NCBI RefSeq assembly: GCF_006442965.1
Contig: NZ_VFWX01000006.1
Span: forward strand, 243,646-307,645
DNA: 64,000 bases
Reading direction: 5' to 3'
Origin: Mesorhizobium sp. CU3
Lineage (GTDB): Bacteria > Pseudomonadota > Alphaproteobacteria > Rhizobiales > Rhizobiaceae
Part shown: piece after piece, positions 43,321 to 51,606 of the stretch
Position numbering within the stretch: position 1 is the first letter of the stretch
Layout: every line of letters starts with the position of its first letter
Notes under the pieces: generated by a model
What the model was told of the DNA's origin: nothing
Seen by the model: the letters and a program-made list of their open reading frames with translations, nothing else
Databases searched by the model: none
Program-made: the position numbers and the translations under genes

Positions 43321-43567
43321 CCCTTCTCCCCTTGTGGGAGAAGGTGGGTCGGCGCGATAGCGCCGAGACGGATGAGGGGTGTTCCAGCGGAGTGAGGCGC
43401 TGGTGGCATCTGGAACACCCCTCATCCGTCGCCTTCGGCGACACCTTCTCCCACAAGGGGAGAAGGGGGAGCGGCGCTGCAAACTGGCCATCTCCTCTCC
43501 CCTTGGGGAGAGGTCGGATTGCCCCGAATTGCCCTTCGCAATTCGGTTGGCAATCCGGGTGAGGGGG
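43321..43567. repeat. Mosaic palindromic intergenic repeat, copy 4
   Basis: Nested inverted arms fill the gap between pncA and the antiporter: CCCTTCTCCCCTTGTGGGAG (from 43321) matches CTCCCACAAGGGGAGAAGGG (to about 43468), and GACGGATGAGGGGTGTTCCA (from 43370) matches TGGAACACCCCTCATCCGTC. A third block (TCTCCCCTTGGGGAGAGG near 43496) follows. The gap between convergent or tandem transcripts would be strongly structured in RNA. Confidence 0.85.
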
Positions 43568-43585
43568 TCTTTCCCCACAGTCCGC

Positions 43586-44200
43586 TCAATCCGCCGAGTG
43601 GTCTTCGAGTGTCACGCCGGCATCATGCATCCGTTTCAGCATCGCCTCGACCGAGCCGTTGAGGTCGATGCCGCGGCAGGCGTCGAGCCGCACGATCGTC
43701 TTGAAACCTTGCTTGACGGCATCGAGTGCCGAGAACGCGACGCAGAAATCGGTGGCCAGCCCGACCAGGGTGATCGTGTCGATACCGCGTTCCTTGAGGT
43801 GGCCGCCAAGGCCGGTCGGCGTCTTATGATCGTTCTCGAAGAAGGCCGAATAGCTATCGATCGCAGTGCGGTATCCCTTGCGGATAACCAGCTCCGCCTT
43901 GGTCCAGGCGAGCCCCGAATGGAAATCCGAACCGAGGCTGCCCTGGATGCAATGATCCGGCCACAAGGTCTGCGGCCCGTAAGGCATCTCGATCGCCTCG
44001 AAGGCCTGCTTGCCGGGATGGCTGGAGGCGAAGCTCGAATGTCCGGCGGGATGCCAGTCCTGCGTCAGGATGACATGCTCGGTGCGGCGGATCAGGTCGT
44101 TGACCAAAGGCACGATCTCGTCGCCGCCGGCAACGGCCAGCGCGCCGCCGGGGCAAAAGTCGTTCTGCAGGTCGATGACGATGAGCGCTTCGTCGGCCAT
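43586..44200 (-). CDS. pncA: Nicotinamidase
   Basis: A 204-residue amidase converting nicotinamide to nicotinate. The catalytic triad is visible as Asp10 (VIDLQNDF), the lysine in VIRKGYRT, and the cysteine in GLATDFCVAFSA. The metal site is in QDWHPAGHSSFAS. The ATG at 44200 follows AGAGGGAA. With pncB earlier in the window it forms the salvage route to NAD. It is divergent from the molybdenum hydroxylase operon, across a 311-base gap that carries that operon's promoter and operator. Confidence 0.94.
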   Translation of the reverse strand: MADEALIVIDLQNDFCPGGALAVAGGDEIVPLVNDLIRRTEHVILTQDWHPAGHSSFASSHPGKQAFEAIEMPYGPQTLWPDHCIQGSLGSDFHSGLAWTKAELVIRKGYRTAIDSYSAFFENDHKTPTGLGGHLKERGIDTITLVGLATDFCVAFSALDAVKQGFKTIVRLDACRGIDLNGSVEAMLKRMHDAGVTLEDHSAD

Positions 44201-44369
44201 GCGGTTCCCTCTCGTTTTGGCCCCGTCGTCTGGCTTGCGGGCTCCAGTCCAAAAGCCGCTGACGCGACCGGACACGGAACCTTGACCAGATGGCCGGCCT
44301 CGTCAACCTCCAAGGCCATAACAAATACGTTCAGGCTGGCGCGCCGCCGCAACGGCACGAACTCTTGCT

Positions 44370-44409
44370 TTGACAATTCCAGCCCGCCTGATATCATTTG
44401 CATACGAAT
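44370..44409 (+). promoter_or_regulatory. Promoter and palindromic operator of the hydroxylase operon
   Basis: TTGACA (44370-44375) and TATCAT (44392-44397) are 16 bases apart. The imperfect palindrome ATTTGCATACGAAT (44396-44409) overlaps the -10 and start region, where a bound repressor would block transcription. The near-identical ATTTGTATACTAAT occurs upstream of hyuA. I see nothing else in the 311-base gap between pncA and the FAD-subunit gene. Prediction from sequence. Confidence 0.65.
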
Positions 44410-44511
44410 GAATTTGACCGGTGTGAAACCGGCAGAAAGCCTGAAGCCCGGGCGCTTTGGGAGGGCCAAGTGGGAATGGTCCGTTTCTGGGAAGGTTCTG
44501 GAAGGCAGAGC

Positions 44512-45369
44512 GTGATCCGTTACGCGAAACCCACCACGGTCGAGGAGGCGCTCGCTCTGCTTGGCGAGGATCGCTGGCGGATTCTGGCCGGCGGCACGGA
44601 TTTTTATCCAGCACAGGGCGCAAAACCGTTCCGCGACAACATCCTCGACATCAACGGCCTGGCCGCGTTGCGCGGCATCGCCGAGACCGGCGAGCATTGG
44701 CGCGTCGGCGCCCGCACCACCTGGACCGACATTGTCCGCCAAAAACTGCCGGGCGCGTTCGATGCTCTGAAATCGGCCGCGCGTGAAGTCGGCTCGGTGC
44801 AGATCCAGAATCTCGCCTCCATCGCCGGCAATCTCTGCAACGCCTCGCCTGCCGCCGATGGCGTGCCAGCGCTGCTGGTGCTCGATGCCGATGTCGAGCT
44901 GAAGTCCGCGCGGGCGACCCGTCACCTGCCGATCGGCGACTTCATCCTCGGCAATCGCCGCACCGCGCTGCAGCCGGGCGAGATGGTCACCGCCATTCGC
45001 GTGCCGAAGCGTTCTGCTGTCGGCTCGTCTGCCTTCGTCAAGCTTGGCGCGCGGCGTTATCTCGTCATTTCCATCGCCATGGCGGCGGCGCGGCTGGTGA
45101 TCGAAGACGGCGTCGTCGCCGATGCGGCCGTTGCCGTCGGCGCATGCTCCGCGGTCGCGCGTCGCCTCGTCGGTGTCGAGACGGCGTTGCGTGGCAAGCC
45201 GGTCTCGGCCGCGCTTGCCGACGCGGTGTTTTCGGCGCCGATCGATGAACTCTCACCCATCGCCGATGTGCGCGGCAGCGCCGAGTACCGGCAGGACGCG
45301 GCGCGCGAGATCGTCGTCCGCGCCGTGCGTGCTGCAGCCGGGTTGGACGAAGGCAAGGTGGCGGCATGA
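44512..45369 (+). CDS. Molybdenum hydroxylase (xanthine dehydrogenase family) FAD subunit
   Basis: A 285-residue FAD-binding subunit of the CoxM/XdhB type. FAD contacts are visible as LAGGTDFYPAQG and QIQNLASIAGNLCNASPAADG; the C-terminal CO-dehydrogenase flavoprotein domain follows. It passes electrons from the Fe-S centres of the partner to an acceptor. The chosen start is GTG at 44512 (VIRYAKPTTVEEAL) behind GGAAGG with six-base spacing; ATG at 44476 is an alternative. Coupled to the next gene by ATGA. The substrate is discussed in the findings. Confidence 0.88.
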   Translation: MIRYAKPTTVEEALALLGEDRWRILAGGTDFYPAQGAKPFRDNILDINGLAALRGIAETGEHWRVGARTTWTDIVRQKLPGAFDALKSAAREVGSVQIQNLASIAGNLCNASPAADGVPALLVLDADVELKSARATRHLPIGDFILGNRRTALQPGEMVTAIRVPKRSAVGSSAFVKLGARRYLVISIAMAAARLVIEDGVVADAAVAVGACSAVARRLVGVETALRGKPVSAALADAVFSAPIDELSPIADVRGSAEYRQDAAREIVVRAVRAAAGLDEGKVAA

Positions 45370-48149
45370 GCATGACCCGATCCGGCATGACCCGGTCCGG
45401 CATGGAACGCGCCGACATCGCCTTTGAGGTCAACGGCGCCGCCGTCAGCGTTTCGGTGCCGCCGGTGCGGCGTCTGTCGCAAGTCCTGCGCGACGAACTG
45501 CGGCTGACCGGAACCAAGGTCGGCTGCGACGCCGGCGATTGCGGCGCCTGCACGGTGTTGGTCGACGGCAATCCGGTCTGTGCCTGCCTGGTGCCGGCGG
45601 CTTCGGTGACGGGCGCTTCCGTCACCACCGTCGAAGGCCTTGCCAATGGCCGTCTGTCGGCGCTGCAGGCCTCGTTCCTGGAACATGGCGCCGCGCAATG
45701 CGGCATCTGCACGCCCGGCCTGCTGGTTGCGGCCACAGCGCTTCTGGAGCGCAACCCGACGCCAAGCGAAGCCGAAACGCAGGATGCGCTGGGCGGCGTG
45801 CTCTGCCGCTGCACCGGCTACCGGAAGATCGTCGCGGCGGTGATGCAGGCCTCGCAGCATGTGAACGGCGTCGATCTCCGCCTGCCAGAGGCCGGCCATG
45901 CGGTCGGCGCCTCGCCGATCCGGCTCGATGGCGTGCCGAAGGTCAATGGCACCGAGAAGTTTGGCGGCGATTCCTTCCCGGCCGATGCGCTGTCGGTGCT
46001 GGTGGTGCGCTCGCCGCATTATCATGCCGGCTTCAGCTTCGGCGATATCGAGGCCTGGGTCAAAGCGCATCCCGGCATCACCGGTGTCTTCACCGCTGCC
46101 GACATTCCCGGCAAGAATTGTTTTGGCGTCATCGGCCCCTTCGCCGACCAGCCGGCGCTGGCCGAGGGTGCGGCCCGCCTGCGCGGCGAGGCGGTGGCGC
46201 TGGTGGCGGGCGAGCGCGAGACGATCCTCGATCTCGACCTAGCGGATTTTCCAATCACCTGGACCGAGCGGCCGCATGTGCTGCAGCCGCGCGAGGCGAA
46301 GGCCGAGGGTGCGGCGCCCATCCACCAGCATCGCCCGGCGAACCTGCTCACCTCCGGCTATGTCGAGCGCGGCGATGCGGAAGGCGCCCTCGCCGGTGCC
46401 GCGGTCACGGCTTCGGGCGCCTTTGAGACCTCCTTCGTCGAGCATGCCTATATCGAGCCGGAAGCCGGCTACGCTTACATGGATGGCGACACGCTGGTCG
46501 TCGTCGCCTGCACCCAGGCGCCCTATATGGACCGTGACGACACGGCCAAGGTGCTGGGCCTGCCGGTCGAGAAGGTGCGCATCGTGCCGACCGCCACCGG
46601 TGGCGGTTTTGGTTCCAAGCTTGATGTCTCGCTGCAGCCGCTGATCGGCCTCGTGGCGATGAAGACAGGCCGGCCGGCGGCGCTCGCCTACACCCGCAAC
46701 GAATCCATGATGTCGACCACCAAGCGCCATCCGGCAGAGATGAAAGCGACGATCGGCACCGATGGCGAGGGACGTGTCACCGGCATGGTGTTCGAGGGCG
46801 ATTTCAACACTGGCGCCTATGCCAGCTGGGGCCCGACGGTGGCCAATCGCGTGCCGGTGCATGCCTCCGGCCCCTATGCCACGCCGAACTATCGCGCGAC
46901 CGGCTATGCCATCCACACCAATGGCCCGATCGCCGGCGCCTTCCGTGGCTTCGGCGTGCCGCAGGCGACCATCATGCAGGAAACGCTCTATGACGAGCTC
47001 GCCGGCAAGCTGGGCATCGACCGGCTCGACTTCCGCCTGAAGAACTGCCTGCGCGATGGCTGCGAGACCGTCACCGGACAGCGCCTGGAATCGGGCGTCG
47101 GCATCGGCGAATGCCTGGAGCAGCTTCAGCCGCATTGGACCCGTGCGGTGGCCGAGGCAGAAGCATTCAATGCCACCAGCACCGCAAGCAAGCGCGGCGT
47201 CGGGGTGGCGTCCTGCTGGTATGGCTGCGGCAACACCTCGCTGCCCAATCCCTCGACCATCAAGGTCGGCATCTCGGCCGCCGGCGAAGTGATCCTGCAT
47301 CAGGGCGCGGTCGATATCGGCCAGGGCTCCAACACCGTCATCACCCAGATCTGCGCCGACGCGCTCGGCCTGCCGCTGGAAAAATTCAAACTGCGCAGCG
47401 CCGATACCGCGATCAGCCCCGACGCCGGCAAAACATCGGCTTCGCGCCAGACCTTCGTCACCGGCAAGGCGGCCGAGAAGTCGGGCCGCGCCTTGCGCGA
47501 CAAGATCCTGCGTTTCGCCAACGTTTCGGAAAACGCTTCCCTTGATCTCGACGGTTCGACGATCGTCATCCATCAGGGCGAGGCCACCCGCCGCATCGAT
47601 CTCGCCGCGCTCGATACGGATGCCGACGACTTGGTCTTCGTCGCCGAGGAAACTTACGACCCGCCGACGCTGCCGCTCGACGCCAAGGGCCAGGGCAAGC
47701 CTTACGCGCTTTACGGCTATGGCGCACAGATCGCCGAGCTCGAGGTCGATCTGAAGCTTGGCACGGTGAAGCTCATCAAGATCACCGCCGCCCACGATGT
47801 CGGCAAGGCGATCAACCCGGTGCTGGTCGAGGGCCAGATCGAGGGTGGCATCGCGCAAGGCATCGGCATGGCGCTGATGGAGGAATATATTCCCGGCCGC
47901 ACTGAGAATTTGCACGACTACCTCATCCCGACCATCGGCGACGTGCCGCCGGTCGAGCACATATTGGTCGAGGTTCCCGACCCCGAAGGACCCTTCGGCG
48001 CCAAGGGCCTGGGCGAGCATGTGCTGATCCCGACCGCGCCGGCGATCCTCAACGCCATCCGCCATGCCACCGGCGTCCTAGTCACCAAGGTGCCGGCGAC
48101 GCCGAGCCGCATCCTGGCGGCGATCCGCGAGAAGGAGGCGCGCCGATGA
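45366..48149 (+). CDS. Molybdenum hydroxylase, fused 2Fe-2S and molybdopterin subunits
   Basis: A 927-residue fusion of two proteins that are often separate. Residues 15-170 hold two 2Fe-2S clusters: Cys54, Cys59, Cys62, Cys74 (plant type) and Cys112, Cys115, Cys147, Cys149. The rest is the molybdopterin domain with GGGFGSKLD, GAFRGFGVPQ, IGQGSNTVITQI and the catalytic-glutamate region GAKGLGEHVL. It probably adds an oxo/hydroxyl group beside a ring nitrogen. A 15-base tandem repeat (45372-45401) gives four in-frame ATGs at the N-terminus. Confidence 0.9.
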   Translation: MSMTRSGMTRSGMERADIAFEVNGAAVSVSVPPVRRLSQVLRDELRLTGTKVGCDAGDCGACTVLVDGNPVCACLVPAASVTGASVTTVEGLANGRLSALQASFLEHGAAQCGICTPGLLVAATALLERNPTPSEAETQDALGGVLCRCTGYRKIVAAVMQASQHVNGVDLRLPEAGHAVGASPIRLDGVPKVNGTEKFGGDSFPADALSVLVVRSPHYHAGFSFGDIEAWVKAHPGITGVFTAADIPGKNCFGVIGPFADQPALAEGAARLRGEAVALVAGERETILDLDLADFPITWTERPHVLQPREAKAEGAAPIHQHRPANLLTSGYVERGDAEGALAGAAVTASGAFETSFVEHAYIEPEAGYAYMDGDTLVVVACTQAPYMDRDDTAKVLGLPVEKVRIVPTATGGGFGSKLDVSLQPLIGLVAMKTGRPAALAYTRNESMMSTTKRHPAEMKATIGTDGEGRVTGMVFEGDFNTGAYASWGPTVANRVPVHASGPYATPNYRATGYAIHTNGPIAGAFRGFGVPQATIMQETLYDELAGKLGIDRLDFRLKNCLRDGCETVTGQRLESGVGIGECLEQLQPHWTRAVAEAEAFNATSTASKRGVGVASCWYGCGNTSLPNPSTIKVGISAAGEVILHQGAVDIGQGSNTVITQICADALGLPLEKFKLRSADTAISPDAGKTSASRQTFVTGKAAEKSGRALRDKILRFANVSENASLDLDGSTIVIHQGEATRRIDLAALDTDADDLVFVAEETYDPPTLPLDAKGQGKPYALYGYGAQIAELEVDLKLGTVKLIKITAAHDVGKAINPVLVEGQIEGGIAQGIGMALMEEYIPGRTENLHDYLIPTIGDVPPVEHILVEVPDPEGPFGAKGLGEHVLIPTAPAILNAIRHATGVLVTKVPATPSRILAAIREKEARR

Positions 48150-49687
48150 GCGAGCTTGCCGAACGTTTCGAAACCCATGATCCGGGTGCAAAACAGGTGG
48201 CGGAAAAGATCCGCTGCGATGCCTGTCCGGTCATGTGCTACATCGCCGACGGCCGCACCGGTGCCTGCGACCGCTACGGCAATGTCGGCGGCCGCATCGT
48301 GCGCATGGACCCGCTCACCATCCTCGACCACGCGGCCGAGACCGGCGGCGCGGTCGTGCCGTTCGTCGCCGAGGGCGAGGCGTGGAATGGCGAACTGGTC
48401 AACACCGGCCGCCGCTTCGTCACCGCTATCGGCGCCGGCACCACCTATCCCGATTATAAGCCGGCGCCGTTCATCGTCAGCCAGGAGGTCGAGGGCGTCG
48501 ATCTCGTCACCGTCGTCACAGAGGGGATCTTCTCCTATTGCGGCGTCAAGGTGAAGATCGACACCGACCGCCATATCGGCGACGAGACGGCGACGGTGCG
48601 CGCCGAAGGCGAGGCGATCGGCCATGTCACGACAGGCGAATACGGCTCGCAGATGCTGTCGCTCGGCGGCGTCCATCACCTCACCGGCGGCTCCAAGCAG
48701 GAAGGCCGCGCCACCTGCGACGCGCTGCTCAACCTGTGCAACCGCAAGCCGGTCGAACTCACCATCGATGGCGGCGCCACAATCATCGTCGAGGCCGGCA
48801 AGGCGCCGGTCATCGACGGCAAGGTCGAGCACCGCATGCGCGTCGGCTGCGGCTCGGCCACCATCGGCATGTTCGCCACGCAATGGCGCGGGTTGGTCGA
48901 TGAGGTGGTGGTGGTCGACGACCACATCACCGGCGTCGTCTCCGAGCATCAGGCCGGCAAGGTGCTGGGCTGGGAGGATACGGGCATAAAGATCATCGGC
49001 CGCCGTTCGACGCCCGGTCGCTATTTCAAGGTGTCTGAACCCGGCCTCGGCTGGGGCGGTACGACGATCTCCGATCCGCTGTCGATCCTCGGCGACTGGA
49101 ACGCCAAGAAGGGCGCGCGCCCCGGCCTGTCGCTGCTGATGGTGTCGACCACCGGTGAGCAGTTCGCCTATTACGAGCTCGACGACGAGCTGAAGCCTGT
49201 CCAAAAGCCTTTTCCGGATCGGCTGCAAAAGTCCGTCGGCTTGATTGAAGACAATTGCGAGCCGGCGCTCTGCACCGTGCTGTTCATCGGCGGCGCCGGC
49301 GGCTCGCTGCGTGCCGGCGTCACCGAGAACCCGGTCAATCTCACCCGCTCGGTGCAGGGCCTGAAGACCTACGTCACCGTTGGCGGCGCGCCGGTCTATG
49401 TCTGGCCGGGCGGCGGCATCACGCTGATGGTCGACGTCACCCGCGTGCCGGAAGGCGCTTTCGGCTATGTGCCGACGCCGGCGCTGGTGGCGCCGATCGA
49501 ATTCACGCTGCGCCGCGACGACTATGTCCGCCTCGGCGGCTATGAGAACGAGATTCGCAGCGTCGAGGATATCCTCGCCCGGGGCGGCGAGTATCTCAAT
49601 CCGCGCAGCAGTGCCGGCGCCCCTCGCAGCAATCCCTGGCCGCCGCTGGCGCAACTGCGGCGCGCCGCGGCCAACGGTGCCGGCTGA
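48146..49687 (+). CDS. 6-hydroxynicotinate-reductase-like Fe-S protein
   Basis: A 513-residue protein. Cys24, Cys27, Cys31 and Cys41 form a C-x2-C-x3-C-x9-C cluster near the N-terminus (CDACPVMCYIADGRTGAC), consistent with an iron-sulfur centre. The overall sequence resembles proteins annotated as 6-hydroxynicotinate reductase, which in the clostridial nicotinate pathway reduces 6-hydroxynicotinate to tetrahydro-6-oxonicotinate with ferredoxin. Overlaps both neighbours, so it is made with the hydroxylase. The substrate here is inferred. Confidence 0.75.
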   Translation: MSELAERFETHDPGAKQVAEKIRCDACPVMCYIADGRTGACDRYGNVGGRIVRMDPLTILDHAAETGGAVVPFVAEGEAWNGELVNTGRRFVTAIGAGTTYPDYKPAPFIVSQEVEGVDLVTVVTEGIFSYCGVKVKIDTDRHIGDETATVRAEGEAIGHVTTGEYGSQMLSLGGVHHLTGGSKQEGRATCDALLNLCNRKPVELTIDGGATIIVEAGKAPVIDGKVEHRMRVGCGSATIGMFATQWRGLVDEVVVVDDHITGVVSEHQAGKVLGWEDTGIKIIGRRSTPGRYFKVSEPGLGWGGTTISDPLSILGDWNAKKGARPGLSLLMVSTTGEQFAYYELDDELKPVQKPFPDRLQKSVGLIEDNCEPALCTVLFIGGAGGSLRAGVTENPVNLTRSVQGLKTYVTVGGAPVYVWPGGGITLMVDVTRVPEGAFGYVPTPALVAPIEFTLRRDDYVRLGGYENEIRSVEDILARGGEYLNPRSSAGAPRSNPWPPLAQLRRAAANGAG

Positions 49688-50571
49688 TGAACGGCCCACA
49701 GGCGCATTGGCTTGCCGACGGCAGGCGGTTGCATCTCAACCACGGGCCGATCGACCTGATCGTCGAGGCATTCGGCGCGCCGGATGAATGCCGTGCCGCT
49801 TACGAGCAGGCGGTCGCACGCTTCCGGACGATCCTGATCGAGGTGGTCGAGGAGCTTCCCGAATTACGCCTGCCGGCCTTCTTCCTGGCGCCGCGCGCTT
49901 TCGCCGGCCCGACGGCGCGCCGCATGGAAGCGGCCGTCATGCCGTTGGCTGAATGCTTCATCACGCCGATGGCCGCCGTAGCCGGTTCGGTAGCCGACGA
50001 AATTCTCGGCGCGCTCCTCTCCGGCCGCCGGCTCGACCGCGCTTACGTCAACAATGGCGGCGACAGCGCTCTCCATCTCGCCGGAGGCCAGTCGATGACT
50101 GTGGCGATCGCCGGCACCGGCAACGGCATGGCAGATCGCGTCGCCATCCGCGCCGAGGATGGCGTGCGCGGCGTCGCCACCAGCGGCTGGCGCGGCCGGT
50201 CGTTTTCCCTGGGCATCGCCGATGCCGTCACCGTTCTCGCGGCGACCGGCGCCGAGGCCGACGCCGCGGCAACGCTGATCGCCAATGCCGTCGACCTGCC
50301 GGGACATCCGGCCATTGCGCGTGTTCCGGCGCGTGAGCTTTCGCCCGACAGCGATCTCGGCGAGCAACTGGTGACGCAAAGCGTCGGCGCGCTTTCGACG
50401 GGCGAGGTTGCCCGGGCGCTGGACAACGGCCTTGCCGTCGCAGAAGATTTTCGCCGGCGCGGCCTGATCGCCGCATCGGCGCTGTTCCTGGCGGGCGATG
50501 CCCGCATCAGCGGCTCGGTGAAGCTCGCCGCGCCCAACAAGCATGCAGAGGAGGAGTTTGCCCATGCCTGA
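49687..50571 (+). CDS. UPF0280 family protein (ApbE-like superfamily)
   Basis: A 294-residue protein of the UPF0280 family, grouped with ApbE-like folds. Conserved-looking blocks are AVAGSVADEILGALL, AYVNNGGDSALHLAGGQS and GVATSGWRGRSFSLGIADAVTVLA. ApbE proteins attach FMN to targets, but UPF0280 has no established activity to my knowledge. It starts in a TGATG overlap and ends inside the next gene, so it belongs to the same pathway as the reductase. Confidence 0.78.
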   Translation: MNGPQAHWLADGRRLHLNHGPIDLIVEAFGAPDECRAAYEQAVARFRTILIEVVEELPELRLPAFFLAPRAFAGPTARRMEAAVMPLAECFITPMAAVAGSVADEILGALLSGRRLDRAYVNNGGDSALHLAGGQSMTVAIAGTGNGMADRVAIRAEDGVRGVATSGWRGRSFSLGIADAVTVLAATGAEADAAATLIANAVDLPGHPAIARVPARELSPDSDLGEQLVTQSVGALSTGEVARALDNGLAVAEDFRRRGLIAASALFLAGDARISGSVKLAAPNKHAEEEFAHA

Positions 50572-51148
50572 GTTTCCGATCCGCAAGATCGCCGTGCTCT
50601 CGGAAGAAATCTTCCACGAGGGCGGCCCCGTGGCCAGTGCGCCGCGCCGGCGCGCCGCCGCCCTTGCCGTGGTCAGGAACCCCTTCGCCGGCCGTTACGT
50701 CGAGGAACTGCAAGGCGCGATGGAAGACTTGAAACCGCTCGGGCTTCTGCTCTCCGACAGACTGATCGCGGCGCTCGGCGGCGACGTCAAGAAGATCGAC
50801 GGCTACGGCAAGGGCGCCATCGTCGGCACGGCCGGCGAATTGGAGCATGGCGCGCTCTGGCATGTGCCGGGCGGCTACGCCATGCGCGAGCGGCTGGGCG
50901 ACGCCAAGGCGATCGTGCCTTCGGCCAAGAAGGTCGGCGCCTTCGGCTCGAAGCTCGACGTGCCGCTCGGCCATATCAACGCCGCCTATGTGCGCAGCCA
51001 TTTCGACGCCATGGAGGTCGGCATCAGCGACGGTCCGCGCCCCGACGAGATCCTGTTCTGCCTCGCCATGACCTGCGGCCCGCGCGTCCACAACCGCATG
51101 GGCGGCCTGGCAGCCGACGACATCAAGGCATGGGACGGCTTGAGATGA
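50564..51148 (+). CDS. DUF1185 (amino-acid synthesis) family protein
   Basis: A 194-residue cytoplasmic protein resembling the DUF1185/AA_synth family, whose known structures have a chorismate-mutase-like fold. Recognisable blocks are GKGAIVGTAGELEHGALWHVPGG and PLGHINAAYVRSHFDAMEVGISDGPRPDEI. The ATG at 50564 follows GAGGAGGAG and overlaps the UPF0280 gene by eight bases; the in-frame start at 50543 is less likely. Family activity is unknown; a lyase or hydrolase step on the ring-derived product is possible. Confidence 0.78.
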   Translation: MPEFPIRKIAVLSEEIFHEGGPVASAPRRRAAALAVVRNPFAGRYVEELQGAMEDLKPLGLLLSDRLIAALGGDVKKIDGYGKGAIVGTAGELEHGALWHVPGGYAMRERLGDAKAIVPSAKKVGAFGSKLDVPLGHINAAYVRSHFDAMEVGISDGPRPDEILFCLAMTCGPRVHNRMGGLAADDIKAWDGLR

Positions 51149-51606
51149 GCGGCGAGGACAATCTGCTGCGGCTGGTCGAGGCCGATGAGCCGGACGAAAA
51201 CAACTACCACCTGCAGGACCAGGTCGGCTTCATCCTGCGCAAGGCGCATCAGCGCCATGTCTCGATATTCGCTACGCATATCGATGATTTGACGCCGCCG
51301 CAATTCGCGGCTCTGGCCAAGCTCTACGATATCGGCGAGACCTCGCAGAACCAGCTCGGAACGCTGATCGCCATGGACGCCGCCACGGTGAAAGGCGTCA
51401 TCGACCGGCTGAAGGCGCGCGGCCTGGTCGAGCTCTCCAAGCATGAGGTCGACAAGCGCCGGCTGCTGGTCAATCTGACGCCGGAAGGCCGTGAGGCGAT
51501 CGAGCGGCTGATCCCCCTGGCCCGCACGATCACCGGGGAAACGCTGGCGCCGCTGACCGCCAAGGAAGCCGCGACATTCCTGCGGCTGCTGGCGAAGCTG
51601 GCCTAG
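51145..51606 (+). CDS. MarR-family transcriptional regulator
   Basis: A 153-residue winged-helix regulator. DNA-contacting helices lie in LTPPQFAALAKLYDIGETSQNQLGTLIAMDAATVKGVIDRLKARGLVEL and the wing in DKRRLLVNLTPEG. The ATG at 51145 forms ATGA with the preceding stop. As the last gene of the hydroxylase operon it is the natural repressor of that operon, released by the ring substrate; the palindromes at 44396 and 56786 are candidate sites. Its stop overlaps the convergent PAP2 gene by four bases. Confidence 0.88.
   Translation: MSGEDNLLRLVEADEPDENNYHLQDQVGFILRKAHQRHVSIFATHIDDLTPPQFAALAKLYDIGETSQNQLGTLIAMDAATVKGVIDRLKARGLVELSKHEVDKRRLLVNLTPEGREAIERLIPLARTITGETLAPLTAKEAATFLRLLAKLA

Noticed and set aside
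43303..43578. N-terminal extension of the antiporter open frame to 43578
   Set aside because: The added residues are encoded by palindromic repeat DNA and precede a good signal-like N-terminus at 43302.
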